Below are positions 1 to 8,348 of a stretch of 54,171 nucleotides of DNA, one piece after another (position 1 is the first letter of the stretch; each line of letters opens with the position of its first letter). This stretch comes from Gammaproteobacteria bacterium. Its GTDB lineage: Bacteria > Pseudomonadota > Gammaproteobacteria > Steroidobacterales > UBA11654. Location of the stretch: contig NZHP01000030.1 of the NCBI GenBank assembly GCA_002691465.1, positions 1 through 54,171 of the forward strand, in the 5' to 3' direction. The position numbers and the translations under genes are program-made. The notes under the pieces are model-generated. The model was not told the DNA's origin, ran no database searches, and saw only the letters and a program-made list of their open reading frames with translations.

Positions 1-578
1 TTGAGCTCAAATCAGGGAGGGTCAGCCCCTATTTTTTTAATATGGGTCTTTTCTCAAGCGGTCGATCTATAAAAAATATCGGTGATTTTTATGCTGCTTC
101 ATTAGAGGAGAGCAATCTTGAATACGATATGCTTTTTGGTCCCGCATATAAGGGGGTTCCCCTGGTATCGGTCTTAAGCTCAAGTCTTTTTGTTAATCAT
201 AAAAAAGATGTTCCGTTTGTGTATAACCGCAAAGAGAAGAAAAATCATGGTGAAGGAGGCCAAATAGTTGGACCGTCCTTAGCGGGTAAAGTCGTCATCG
301 TTGATGATGTGATCACAGCAGGTACTGCAATCAAAGAGGCTTCAGAGATAATCGTTGAGGCTGGCGCTGAAATCTCAGGAATTCTAATTGCTCTTGATAG
401 GCAAGAAAAGGGAGCGGGAGACTCATCAGCGGTTCAAGAAGTTTCTCGAGAGCTTGGGGTACCAGTAATATCGATTATCAATCTGGATCAAATTCTTGCT
501 TATGCGAAAAATAGCCCCAGTGAACTTGAGGCCTATGTAAATAGAATAGAGAACTACAGAGAAAAATACGGCGCTTGA
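1..578 (+). CDS. pyrE: Orotate phosphoribosyltransferase, 5'-truncated by the window edge
   Basis: This cytoplasmic enzyme converts orotate and PRPP to orotidine 5'-phosphate in pyrimidine synthesis. The reading frame is open to the window start: from base 3 it reads ELKSGRVSPYFFN before the first internal Met at base 42. That is the conserved substrate-binding N-terminal segment of PyrE (K-S-G-R-x-S-P-Y-F-F-N), so the ATG at 42 is not the start and roughly 15-25 residues lie outside the window. The PRPP-binding motif VVIVDDVITAGTA is clear, and the flexible-loop K-N-H-G-E-G-G is present. It converges on dut with 3 bases between the stops. I am sure of the identity; only the 5' end is missing. 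Confidence 0.95.
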   Translation, partial: ELKSGRVSPYFFNMGLFSSGRSIKNIGDFYAASLEESNLEYDMLFGPAYKGVPLVSVLSSSLFVNHKKDVPFVYNRKEKKNHGEGGQIVGPSLAGKVVIVDDVITAGTAIKEASEIIVEAGAEISGILIALDRQEKGAGDSSAVQEVSRELGVPVISIINLDQILAYAKNSPSELEAYVNRIENYREKYGA

Positions 579-581
579 TTT

Positions 582-1055
582 TTAACCTTCTCCGGTATGT
601 CCAAATCCGCCTTCCCCACGATCTGATTCGTCAAATGAATCCACTAGATTAAAACTGACCTGCTCAATTGGAAGAAAGACCATCTGGGCTAAACGCATCC
701 CAGGCTCTATAACACAATCTTCCTTTCCTCTATTCCAGCATGAGATAAAAACCTGTCCTTGATAATCCGAATCAATTAAACCTACCAAATTTCCTAAAAC
801 AAGGCCTTTTTTATGCCCGAGCCCTGAGCGAGGCAGCAAAACCGCTGCCAAGGAAGGGTCTCTTATATAGACTGCGATACCACTGGGAATGAGCTCGGTA
901 TCTCCCGGCTGGATTGTCAGTTTTTCCTCCAAGCATGCAAGCAAATCTATCCCAGCAGACCCCGTAGTTTGATAATCTGGCATCTCAAAAGTTTCGCCGA
1001 TTCTTTTATCTAGAACCTTTAAATCAATAATTTTTCTTTTGGAACTGTCTTGCAT
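582..1055 (-). CDS. dut: dUTP diphosphatase (dUTPase)
   Basis: The enzyme hydrolyses dUTP to dUMP and pyrophosphate, keeping uracil out of DNA and feeding dTMP synthesis; it acts as a cytoplasmic homotrimer. At 157 residues it is the usual length for the trimeric family. Its five motifs are visible in order: AGIDLLA (motif 1), [11 protein letters not shown] (motif 2), GLIDSDYQG (motif 3 with the catalytic Asp), GMRLAQMVF (motif 4) and the C-terminal [10 protein letters not shown] arm (motif 5). In E. coli and Pseudomonas dut normally follows coaBC. No coaBC or radC is present here, and the next gene is rpmB on the opposite strand. Confidence 0.96.
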   Translation of the reverse strand: MQDSSKRKIIDLKVLDKRIGETFEMPDYQTTGSAGIDLLACLEEKLTIQPGDTELIPSGIAVYIRDPSLAAVLLPRSGLGHKKGLVLGNLVGLIDSDYQGQVFISCWNRGKEDCVIEPGMRLAQMVFLPIEQVSFNLVDSFDESDRGEGGFGHTGEG

Positions 1056-1121
1056 AAGACTAGTTTAATTCTTTTTAAGATTATGTGTTACCAAAGTGGG
1101 GCTAAAATTGTCCATAAAATC

Positions 1122-1150
1122 TTGCTAAGTGTCTATCCTATTGGTATAAA
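1122..1150 (+). promoter_or_regulatory. Sigma70-type promoter for rpmB-rpmG-mutM
   Basis: TTGCTA (1122-1127) and TATAAA (1145-1150) are separated by exactly 17 bases, in the 143-base gap between the divergent dut and rpmB. Transcription would begin near 1157, giving a leader of about 42 bases that ends in the Shine-Dalgarno GAGGTG before the rpmB ATG. Assigned by eye from consensus similarity only. Confidence 0.55.
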
Positions 1151-1198
1151 GTCCGTCCTGAATTAAAAATAAAACAGTACCTACGAGGTGAAACAAGA

Positions 1199-1435
1199 AT
1201 GGCAAGAGTGTGTCAAGTAACGGGCAAGAAGACAAAAAGCGGGAATAATGTTTCCCATGCCAATAACAAGAATAGAAGAAAGTTTATACCTAATCTTCAT
1301 TCGCATAGAATCTGGGTTGAGAGTCAAAATAGATTCGTAAAGCTACGCTTGTCTAAAAAAGGCCTAAGGACCATTGATAAGCACGGAATTGATCACGTGC
1401 TGGAAAACCTCAAAGATTTTGGGGAGAAAGCCTAA
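1199..1435 (+). CDS. rpmB: 50S ribosomal protein L28
   Basis: Large-subunit ribosomal protein, 78 residues, the standard proteobacterial length. It begins [11 protein letters not shown], the typical L28 start, and contains the basic [13 protein letters not shown] segment and the usual [13 protein letters not shown] region. A strong ribosome binding site, GAGGTG, lies about 9 bases upstream of the ATG. Its TAA stop overlaps the rpmG ATG by one base (TAATG), so the two ribosomal proteins are translationally coupled as in most bacteria. Confidence 0.97.
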   Translation: MARVCQVTGKKTKSGNNVSHANNKNRRKFIPNLHSHRIWVESQNRFVKLRLSKKGLRTIDKHGIDHVLENLKDFGEKA

Positions 1436-1590
1436 TGAGAGAGAAAATAAAGCTGGTTTCATCTGCAAAAACAGGTCATTACTACACAACGACAAAAAAC
1501 AAAAAAGAACACCCTGACAAAATGGAAACAAAGAAGTTTGATCCTAAAATTAGGAAACATGTCCTCTACAAAGAGGCCAAAATCAAATAA
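1435..1590 (+). CDS. rpmG: 50S ribosomal protein L33
   Basis: A 51-residue ribosomal protein that I translated directly from the sequence. It begins [20 protein letters not shown], followed by a lysine-rich body with [19 protein letters not shown] at the C-terminus, the diagnostic L33 ending. The zinc-binding cysteines of the C-plus paralogue are absent, so this is the C-minus form. Its ATG shares a base with the rpmB stop, and mutM follows 26 bases later in the same direction, keeping the E. coli order rpmB-rpmG-mutM. Confidence 0.97.
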   Translation: MREKIKLVSSAKTGHYYTTTKNKKEHPDKMETKKFDPKIRKHVLYKEAKIK

Positions 1591-1616
1591 CGTTCTTTTC
1601 AATATAATCCTAATTA

Positions 1617-2438
1617 ATGCCTGAGTTACCCGAAGTAGAGGTCACCAAAAAGGCTTTGTCATTTGCTTTGAGAGATACCTCGATCATAGGGGTGAATGTC
1701 AGAAACAAGAAACTTCGATGGCCTATCGAAGAAAATAAAATTAAAAACTTAATTCATACTGATATCAAGAAGATCGATAGAAGAGGGAAGTATATCCTCG
1801 TCCATTGTGAAGAAGGAGCTCTGATACTTCATCTTGGGATGTCTGGGAGCATTGGTGTTTTTGATGAAAATATTAAGTATCATAAACATGATCATCTTGA
1901 GCTTATTCTTAATAACAAAAAAGTCATTCGCTTAAATGATCCTAGACGATTTGGTTGTGCTGTTTGGACAGACAAAAAGCCTGAAGAGCATAAATTAATA
2001 AGAAATCTAGGTATTGAGCCACTTGAAGTATCAGATCTCGGAGAGCGTTTATATTCTCTCAGCAGAAATAGAAATACCGCTGTAAAAAACTATATTATGA
2101 ATTCAAATATAGTTGTTGGTGTAGGCAATATTTATGCAAGTGAGTCGCTCTTCAGAAGTGGCATCAACCCCATTCGATCATCCAACAGAATTAGTGAAGA
2201 TCGATACACAAGACTAGGAGTAGAAATAAAAAAGGTCTTAAATGAAGCCATAGAGATGGGTGGTACCACACTCCGTGATTTCACATATTATAATGAAGTA
2301 AGGCAGGTTGGATACTTTAAGCAAAAGCTTTTTGTGTATGGGAAGTCTGGTGAAGATTGCAGAAAATGTGGCCAGGAAATCAGGGAAAGAGTGATCGGGG
2401 GGAGAAACAGTTTCTACTGCTCAAAGTGTCAAACCTGA
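1617..2438 (+). CDS. mutM: Formamidopyrimidine-DNA glycosylase (Fpg/MutM)
   Basis: Base-excision repair enzyme that removes 8-oxoguanine and formamidopyrimidines and cleaves the abasic strand. The N-terminus MPELPEVEV supplies the catalytic Pro2 and Glu3, and RRGKYILV carries the conserved Lys near residue 58. The C-terminal zinc finger has Cys248, Cys251, Cys268 and Cys271, preceded by the helix-two-turn-helix segment GVGNIYASESLF. Its 273 residues match the family length of about 270. The stop abuts the stop of ggt, which runs the other way, with no bases between them. Confidence 0.97.
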   Translation: MPELPEVEVTKKALSFALRDTSIIGVNVRNKKLRWPIEENKIKNLIHTDIKKIDRRGKYILVHCEEGALILHLGMSGSIGVFDENIKYHKHDHLELILNNKKVIRLNDPRRFGCAVWTDKKPEEHKLIRNLGIEPLEVSDLGERLYSLSRNRNTAVKNYIMNSNIVVGVGNIYASESLFRSGINPIRSSNRISEDRYTRLGVEIKKVLNEAIEMGGTTLRDFTYYNEVRQVGYFKQKLFVYGKSGEDCRKCGQEIRERVIGGRNSFYCSKCQT

Positions 2439-4127
2439 TCAGTAGAAATCAATATCATAACCCTCGATAATTCCTCTTGGATCTGAGGACGACTCAACCT
2501 TTCCAGACTCATTCTCCCAAGTAACCACTTGCATATTTCCATAACTTGATATTTCTTGGAGTGTATGTCCCTTGGTTTCAAGTCCTTTAAGAACCTCATC
2601 AGAAAAAGTGTCTTTTTCATATCTAATGACATCCGGTAGAAATTGATGATGGAATCTTTTTGAAGCTGTCATACTTTTTGCATCTCCTCCATCAAAATAA
2701 TCTAGGATTGAAAGAAGCACCATTGTAATTATTCTTGCGCCCCCAGGGGTTCCAAGTATAGCGAGCCCTCTGTCAGACTCTATAAATGTTGGCGTCATGC
2801 TTGAAAGCATCCTCTTGTTCGGCTGTATGGAGTTTTGCTCACCGTGAACAAGGCCGTATCGATTTGGAGCAAAAGGTTTTGCAGAAAAATCGTCCATCTC
2901 ATTGTTTAAGATTAGGCCTGAGCTCGGCAGCATGTATCCTGAACCAAACCAAGTATTTATGGTCTGTGTTACGGCAGCACGATTCCCATTCATGTCTAAA
3001 ATTGAAAAATGAGAGGTATGTGCTCCTTCATTCCATGCAAGCTTGCCATCTAATTGATCATCTTTGTGTATTGGTGTAGCAGCTTCCATATCAATAGTTT
3101 GGGCCAAGTCTAATGCATGCTCTTTACTGATTAGTTTACTTATAGGAACGTCCACAAAATCTGGATCTCCCAAGTAGAAAGCCCTGTCCCTGTATGCTCT
3201 TCTCATTGCTTCAATAATCAAATGGGCTCTTGTCGAAGTATCCATTCTAGAAAAATCAAATTCACTAATGATGTTTAAAATAGTAGCAATTGTTGTTCCG
3301 CCAGATGATGGTGGAGGGGCGGTGGTAAGTTGTGCGCCTAAAAAATTTATGGTTATCGGCTCTCTCTCAACCACTGAGTAATTCTTAAAATCATCTGCCA
3401 ACCAGATTGAGCCATCTTCTCTAGCTTCCTCAATCATGGTTTCTGTAAAGAAACTGCTATAAAAACCCTCTTGGCCGGATGATGCGATTATCTCAAGAGT
3501 TTTAGCAAGCTCTGGCTGTTTAATAACCTCACCAACATTTGGAAGTTTTCCATTTGGCATAAATACTGCTTTGAACTTTGGAGAAAGAGTTCGCGATCTC
3601 TCAGCTACGGTCAATGCAGTAATCAATCGCTCATAAGCTGGAAACCCATTGCGTGCAAGGACAATGGCAGGCTGAAGAAGTTTGTACAAAGGCATGCTTC
3701 CATGTTTATTTGCCACATGATGAAGCGCAGCCGGTAGCCCAGGTATTCCAGAAGCCAACGGGCCATTCAAGGATGCCGTTCTGAGTACATCTCCATTCTC
3801 ATCAAGATACATGTCTCTGTTTGCCATGGATGGCGCCTTCTCTCTCGCATCGATAAAAATGGATTCATTTTTTTCAACGCTGTGTAAGAGAAAAAATCCT
3901 CCGCCACCCAATCCTGAACTGTATGGCTCGACAACTGAAAGCACAGCGCTCACAGTCACGGCAGCATCAAAGGCATTTCCACCCTGTTCTAGAATTTCAT
4001 AGCCAGCTTTTGTTGCTAAGGGATGTGCACTTGCAATGCCTGCTGCTTTGAAGCTTTCAGCCTGAATAGGTTCGCCGCATGTGAAAGTTAGATTAACGAA
4101 CAATAACAGTCTTAGAATTTTCAACAT
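2439..4127 (-). CDS. ggt: Gamma-glutamyltransferase (glutathione hydrolase)
   Basis: Periplasmic Ntn-hydrolase that cleaves the gamma-glutamyl bond of glutathione and related amides. The 562-residue proenzyme has a hydrophobic signal peptide over about the first 24 residues (LRLLLFVNLTFTC). The large-subunit signature GGNAFDAAVTVSAVLSVVEP follows, with GLGGGGF nearby. The autoprocessing site is TSHFSILD, where Thr becomes the N-terminal nucleophile of the small subunit; the typical family motif is T-T-H-Y-S. PLSSMTPT-like (RMLSSMTPTF) and GTPGGARI motifs complete the active site. It lies 3 bases downstream of coaD in an rsmD-coaD-ggt string; my recollection is that Pseudomonas also has a ggt between mutM and coaD. 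Confidence 0.94.
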   Translation of the reverse strand: MLKILRLLLFVNLTFTCGEPIQAESFKAAGIASAHPLATKAGYEILEQGGNAFDAAVTVSAVLSVVEPYSSGLGGGGFFLLHSVEKNESIFIDAREKAPSMANRDMYLDENGDVLRTASLNGPLASGIPGLPAALHHVANKHGSMPLYKLLQPAIVLARNGFPAYERLITALTVAERSRTLSPKFKAVFMPNGKLPNVGEVIKQPELAKTLEIIASSGQEGFYSSFFTETMIEEAREDGSIWLADDFKNYSVVEREPITINFLGAQLTTAPPPSSGGTTIATILNIISEFDFSRMDTSTRAHLIIEAMRRAYRDRAFYLGDPDFVDVPISKLISKEHALDLAQTIDMEAATPIHKDDQLDGKLAWNEGAHTSHFSILDMNGNRAAVTQTINTWFGSGYMLPSSGLILNNEMDDFSAKPFAPNRYGLVHGEQNSIQPNKRMLSSMTPTFIESDRGLAILGTPGGARIITMVLLSILDYFDGGDAKSMTASKRFHHQFLPDVIRYEKDTFSDEVLKGLETKGHTLQEISSYGNMQVVTWENESGKVESSSDPRGIIEGYDIDFY

Positions 4128-4130
4128 TCT

Positions 4131-4607
4131 TTACTTTTTATAAGCTTCACTTAATGCTTGATGCACCACAGGGTGAACAAAATCTGAAACATCTCCTCCC
4201 TCTTGTGCTATTTGCCTAATCAATGATGATGAAATGAAAGCATTTTGGTCGCCACTGCTGAGAAAAACTGTTTCAATATCGTCTGCAAGCTTTTTATTCA
4301 TGCTTGCCAATTCAAATTCATATTGACCATCTGCAGGAGATCTGAGCCCTCTAACTATGACTCTGGCTTCAATCTGTTTAGCAAAATCAATTGTCAGCCC
4401 ATCATAAGGCTGAACCTCGATGTTGCTAAAGCCATTCAAAACTTCGTTTACCATTGACAGTCTTTTTTCGTGATCAAAAATGGGGCTCTTTTCTTCGCTA
4501 ACTGCAACGCCAACGATCAAAACCTGGAAGATTGTAGAGGCTCTCCTGATAATTTCAAAGTGGCCATTAGTGATTGGATCAAAGGTTCCTGGGTAAAGTG
4601 CAATCAT
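4131..4607 (-). CDS. coaD: Phosphopantetheine adenylyltransferase
   Basis: Penultimate step of coenzyme A synthesis: ATP plus 4'-phosphopantetheine gives dephospho-CoA. The 158-residue length is standard. The nucleotidyltransferase motif is GTFDPITNGH near the N-terminus (T/H-x-G-H class), followed by VRGLRSPADGQYEFELA and the ISSSLIRQIA segment matching the family ISSTxVRE motif. The ATG overlaps the rsmD stop (ATGA), so it is translationally coupled to the upstream methyltransferase, a pairing conserved in many bacteria. Confidence 0.97.
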   Translation of the reverse strand: MIALYPGTFDPITNGHFEIIRRASTIFQVLIVGVAVSEEKSPIFDHEKRLSMVNEVLNGFSNIEVQPYDGLTIDFAKQIEARVIVRGLRSPADGQYEFELASMNKKLADDIETVFLSSGDQNAFISSSLIRQIAQEGGDVSDFVHPVVHQALSEAYKK

Positions 4608-5188
4608 TTTTTACTGCTTTGAGTTGTTGATTTAAGGATTCCATAATATACATTTCCTGCCTTTGAATCCTTAATTAATTGATATTTTGAAGATACTAAT
4701 TTATCTAGACATTCATTTGACTCTAAATAAATAAGGCTTTCCTCATCTGCCCATGATTGTTTGTATAAATTTTCAATGATTTGTTGTAATTTAAATTTTT
4801 TATAAGGTGGATCTATAAAAATTATATCGAATGGATCATCTCTATTCTTTTCCTGAATCATTTGCATAGAGTCTTTGCACTCTACCTCTATCCCATTCAA
4901 TCTGTAACGAATCAGCGAGTCTTTTATGGCGCCACAAGCTTTACTGGAGGAGTCTATATAGACTGCGGAATTTGCGCCTCTAGAGATGCTCTCAACACTC
5001 AGGCAACCGGTTCCTCCAAATAATTCTAAAATATTTGCGTCCTCGATATTAGGCATTAGCCAGTTAAACAGGGTTTCGCGAACTCGGTCAGGTGTTGGCT
5101 TGATCAATTCATCGTCTACGGAAAGTAAAACCCCTTTATGCTTTCCCCCGATCACCCTTACCTTTTTCATTTTGTTTGGTGCTGACAT
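4604..5188 (-). CDS. rsmD: 16S rRNA (guanine-966-N2)-methyltransferase RsmD
   Basis: S-adenosylmethionine-dependent methyltransferase acting on G966 of 16S rRNA in the 30S subunit. The early VRVIGGKHKGV segment matches the family start, TPDRVRETLFNWL is the characteristic substrate-side motif, ILELFGGTGCLSVESISRGA binds SAM, and FIDPPYK is the (D/N)PPY catalytic motif. At 194 residues it is normal length. In E. coli and Pseudomonas the neighbours on the far side are ftsY-ftsE-ftsX and then rpoH; here rpoH is directly divergent from rsmD. Confidence 0.95.
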   Translation of the reverse strand: MSAPNKMKKVRVIGGKHKGVLLSVDDELIKPTPDRVRETLFNWLMPNIEDANILELFGGTGCLSVESISRGANSAVYIDSSSKACGAIKDSLIRYRLNGIEVECKDSMQMIQEKNRDDPFDIIFIDPPYKKFKLQQIIENLYKQSWADEESLIYLESNECLDKLVSSKYQLIKDSKAGNVYYGILKSTTQSSKK

Positions 5189-5292
5189 GTATTTTTGCGC
5201 AGATTAAACATAAATATCGCCATATATACTTTATTATTGTTTTTTATAATATATTGATTTATATAGTCTTTTTAAAAATATTGACTATATTT

Positions 5293-5319
5293 TTAGCACT
5301 CAACTACAGAGAGTGCTAA
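5293..5319. promoter_or_regulatory. CIRCE operator (HrcA binding site) upstream of rpoH
   Basis: A perfect inverted repeat of TTAGCACTC (5293-5301) and GAGTGCTAA (5311-5319) with a 9-base spacer. This is the exact CIRCE consensus TTAGCACTC-N9-GAGTGCTAA recognised by the heat-shock repressor HrcA. It sits 35 bases upstream of the rpoH ATG, so it would lie in the promoter or in the 5' leader of the transcript. A TTGACT hexamer (5281-5286) precedes it, but I cannot place a convincing -10. It lies on the rpoH side of the rpoH/rsmD gap. Confidence 0.92.
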
Positions 5320-5354
5320 TATTTACTCCCTCGAAATTATTTTCGGGTTATTTT

Positions 5355-6212
5355 ATGGGCGATATAGCAATTAAAAATGAAATGCAACTTCTCGGTCCGA
5401 TAGGGAGCTTAGAGGCATACATAAGTATTGTCAATCAGGCTCCTGTCCTGACAAGAGAAGAAGAATATGCACTAGCAGTAAGGTTTAAAGAAAATAATGA
5501 CCTTGATGCGGCCAGACAATTGATACTGTCACAACTTAGATTTGTCGTTCATATTGCTAGAACTTATGGTGGATATGGCCTTCCTCTTGCTGACTTAATA
5601 CAAGAGGGGAATGTGGGGTTGATGAAGGCTGTTAAAAAATTTGATCCAGAAAAAGGTGTGAGGCTTGTTACATATGCTGTGCATTGGATTAGAGCAGAAA
5701 TTCATGAATTTGTATTTGATAATTGGAAAATTGTTAAAGTGGCAACTACAAAAGCTCAGAGAAAACTCTTTTTCAAGCTGAGAAATTCAAAAAAGAAAAT
5801 TGGTTGGCTCACAAATGATGAGAAAAGCTTAATAGCTGATGATTTAGGAGTAAAAACAAAGGATGTGGAAACCATGGAGGAGCGATTGGCCTCTAAAGAT
5901 GTTCTATTCGATAGGCCACATGATGATGAAAATGCTTATGTTAGCCCTGCAGGTTACTTGCCAGCCCCCAATAGTGACCCATCGAAACTCATAGAAGAGG
6001 AGAATTGGCTTGAGAGCAATATAGAGTTGATGGCTGAAGCAATGGATAAGCTCGATAACAGAAGCAAAGAAATATTGAAACTTAGATGGTTGGCTGATGA
6101 AAAACATACCCTCAAAGAGCTTGCAATGAAGTTTAATGTTTCATTAGAAAGAGTGAGACAAATCGAAGAACAAGCCATACTTGATCTCCGTGAACGAATC
6201 CTCAACTCATAG
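5355..6212 (+). CDS. rpoH: RNA polymerase heat-shock sigma factor sigma-32
   Basis: Alternative sigma factor that directs RNA polymerase to heat-shock promoters. With the ATG at 5355 it is 285 residues, matching E. coli RpoH (284); the frame also opens at a GTG at 5313, but that lies inside the CIRCE repeat. Region 1.2/2 is intact: SQLRFVVHIARTYGGYGLPL, DLIQEGNVGLMKAVKKFDPE and the -10 recognition stretch RLVTYAVHWIRAEI. The RpoH box reads QRKLFFKLR, close to the diagnostic QRKLFFNLR, which separates it from RpoD and RpoS. Region 4 ends with VSLERVRQIEEQAILDLRE. The 3' end overlaps trmB. The upstream CIRCE suggests that HrcA represses it. Confidence 0.96.
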   Translation: MGDIAIKNEMQLLGPIGSLEAYISIVNQAPVLTREEEYALAVRFKENNDLDAARQLILSQLRFVVHIARTYGGYGLPLADLIQEGNVGLMKAVKKFDPEKGVRLVTYAVHWIRAEIHEFVFDNWKIVKVATTKAQRKLFFKLRNSKKKIGWLTNDEKSLIADDLGVKTKDVETMEERLASKDVLFDRPHDDENAYVSPAGYLPAPNSDPSKLIEEENWLESNIELMAEAMDKLDNRSKEILKLRWLADEKHTLKELAMKFNVSLERVRQIEEQAILDLRERILNS

Positions 6213-6867
6213 ACCTATTAGAAGCTTTGTTCGACGAAAAGGAAGGATGACTTCCTCACAAAAATCTGCGTTAGAAAACCTTCTTCCAAAGTACGGTGTA
6301 AAGTATTCATTAGATCTAGGCTTGCTTCCCTCTAGCCTTCTTGGCAACCCTGAGCTTCCTTTGATAATTGATATTGGCTTCGGAGATGGAGAATTATTAG
6401 TTGCAACAGCAGAAGAACAAAAGGAGATAAACTTCATTGGAATAGAGGTTTATGATGCTGGAATAGGTCACTGTTTAAAGCTGATAGATGAAAAAAAAGT
6501 AAATAACCTTAAGCTTGTAAGTGGTGATGCGGTGGATGTCATGAAGTTTGGAATTGTTGAGAAGTCTATAAATGAAATTAATCTGTTTTTCCCAGATCCA
6601 TGGCCAAAAAAAAGGCATCACAAAAGAAGAATTATAAATAACGGGTTTATTGCCCTCATGTCAGAGAAGCTGGTGAATAGTGGAACAGTAAATATCTCTA
6701 CAGACTGGGAGGATTATGCAGATCAGATTGGCGATCTTTTTTCAAAGAGGGGGGAGTTTTTAGAAAAATCATCTGCCTCTCGAGATATAAGCACAAAATT
6801 TGAGAGAAGAGGCATATCCTTGGGCCATGATATTTTTAACTTTACTTATGAGCTAATCTCTCAATGA
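6190..6867 (+). CDS. trmB: tRNA (guanine-46-N7)-methyltransferase
   Basis: SAM-dependent enzyme placing m7G at position 46 of tRNA. It has the family N-terminal IRSFVRRKGRMT, the SAM site IDIGFGDGELLV, and the signature FFPDPWPKKRHHKRR. STDWEDYADQI and the C-terminal TKFERRG motif are also typical. I chose the GTG at 6190 (start NESSTHRPIRSF); a TTG at 6181 is also in frame. Either start overlaps the end of rpoH (23 bases for the GTG), so translation is probably coupled. Tail to tail with gltD, the two coding regions overlap by 15 bases. Confidence 0.94.
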   Translation: MNESSTHRPIRSFVRRKGRMTSSQKSALENLLPKYGVKYSLDLGLLPSSLLGNPELPLIIDIGFGDGELLVATAEEQKEINFIGIEVYDAGIGHCLKLIDEKKVNNLKLVSGDAVDVMKFGIVEKSINEINLFFPDPWPKKRHHKRRIINNGFIALMSEKLVNSGTVNISTDWEDYADQIGDLFSKRGEFLEKSSASRDISTKFERRGISLGHDIFNFTYELISQ

Positions 6868-8346
6868 TCCTAGCTTAAGCATTGGTGCCGAAAGCCTGCT
6901 TTTTCCTTGAAGGTATCGATCAATTGCAAGCGCTGCTCCGCGGCCTTCATTCATCGCCCAAACGACCAATGACTGACCTCTTCTTGCGTCGCCAGCAGAA
7001 AAAACACCTTCAATATTTGTTGTAAACTCTCCGTAAGCTGATTCGATATTTTCAGAATCATTTAAGGAAACGCCGAAGTTCTCTAGTATGTTTTTTTCTG
7101 GGCCTACAAATCCTAGAGCAAGCAAAATTAAATCCGCTTTCCAAATTTTTTCTGTATTAACAATTTCCTCCATTTTCATCGTGCCGTCTTTCTCTTGAAC
7201 CCATTCTACCTCAATGGTCTTAAGGCCTGTAACTAGACCATCCTGACTTAAAAACTCTTTACTGAGTAAAGAAAATTTCCTCGGATCACTACCAAATCTT
7301 TTTTCTGATTCTTCATGACCGTAATCGACCCTTAAAATATTTGGCCAGAGTGGCCATGGGTTATCTAATGCCCTACTTTTTGGGGGCTTGCTCATAATTT
7401 CCATATTAACCATATTTTTGCATCCGTGGCGAATTGCGGTTGCTATGCAGTCTGTGCCCGTGTCGCCCCCTCCAATTACAATCACATCTTTATCTTTTGC
7501 ATCAATATAGTTCCCATCCGAGAGTGAGCTATTTAATAAGCTCTTGGTATTCTGTGTGAGAAAGTCCATTGCAAAATATATATTGCTAGACCCTCTCCCT
7601 GGAACGCTCAGATCTCTTGGTATTGTTGAGCCCGTTGCTATCAAAACAGCGTCGTATTCCTCTTTAATCTCATCAGCGGAGATATCTACTCCTATATTGG
7701 AATTAACTCTAAATTCAATTCCTTGAGAATCTAGGAGGTTAATTCTTCGTCTTAATAAGCTTTTGGAAAGCTTCATGTTTGGGATACCATAAACCAGAAG
7801 TCCGCCTATCCTATCTTCTCTTTCAAAAACAGTTACAGAATGTCCTACTTTATTGAGCTGATCTGCTGCAGTCAAACCAGCAGGGCCTGATCCAATGATT
7901 GCAATTTTTTTACCTGTTGCATCGGCTGATTTATGCTCTTTAACCCAACCCTCTTCAAATGCTCTGTCAATGATTGAATTCTCAATATCTTTAATTGTGA
8001 CAGCCGGCTCATTTATTCCCAAAACACATGCGCCCTCACAAGGTGCCGGACAAACCCTTCCAGTAAACTCTGGAAAATTATTTGTTTTTGTTAGCCTCTC
8101 ATAGGCCTCTTTCCATTTCCCTTTAAAAACTAAATCATTCCATTCTGGAATTAAGTTATCGATTGGACAACCTTGCTCTGACTCACAGAACGGTACGCCA
8201 CAGTTCATGCATCTTGCGCCTTGTTGTTTTAGCTGACCTTCCTCTGCGGGTGTATATATTTCGTAATAATCCAATGCCCTTTCGACTGGATCACGCCAGG
8301 GTGTCTTTCTTCTTGGATATTCCATAAATCCGGTTGGCTTACCCAT
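6853..8346 (-). CDS. gltD: Glutamate synthase (NADPH) small/beta subunit
   Basis: The beta subunit takes electrons from NADPH through FAD and passes them via iron-sulfur clusters to GltB, which makes glutamate from glutamine and 2-oxoglutarate. The N-terminus carries the cysteine clusters CMNCGVPFC, GCPIDN and RVCPAPCEGAC. FAD binding is at IIGSGPAGLTAADQL, NADPH binding at VIVIGGGDTGTDC, and the C-terminal FAD motif at GVFSAGDARRGQS. Its 497 residues are somewhat longer than the E. coli protein (472). It follows gltB after a 2-base gap and converges with trmB, overlapping it by 15 bases. Confidence 0.96.
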   Translation of the reverse strand: MGKPTGFMEYPRRKTPWRDPVERALDYYEIYTPAEEGQLKQQGARCMNCGVPFCESEQGCPIDNLIPEWNDLVFKGKWKEAYERLTKTNNFPEFTGRVCPAPCEGACVLGINEPAVTIKDIENSIIDRAFEEGWVKEHKSADATGKKIAIIGSGPAGLTAADQLNKVGHSVTVFEREDRIGGLLVYGIPNMKLSKSLLRRRINLLDSQGIEFRVNSNIGVDISADEIKEEYDAVLIATGSTIPRDLSVPGRGSSNIYFAMDFLTQNTKSLLNSSLSDGNYIDAKDKDVIVIGGGDTGTDCIATAIRHGCKNMVNMEIMSKPPKSRALDNPWPLWPNILRVDYGHEESEKRFGSDPRKFSLLSKEFLSQDGLVTGLKTIEVEWVQEKDGTMKMEEIVNTEKIWKADLILLALGFVGPEKNILENFGVSLNDSENIESAYGEFTTNIEGVFSAGDARRGQSLVVWAMNEGRGAALAIDRYLQGKSRLSAPMLKLGSLRD

Positions 8347-8348
8347 GT

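Noticed and set aside
2786-3079. Plus-strand open frame inside ggt
   Set aside because: Shadow of the conserved ggt gene; no homology, no ribosome binding site.
5313-5354. GTG start for rpoH
   Set aside because: It begins inside the right arm of the CIRCE element, and the ATG at 5355 gives the normal family length.
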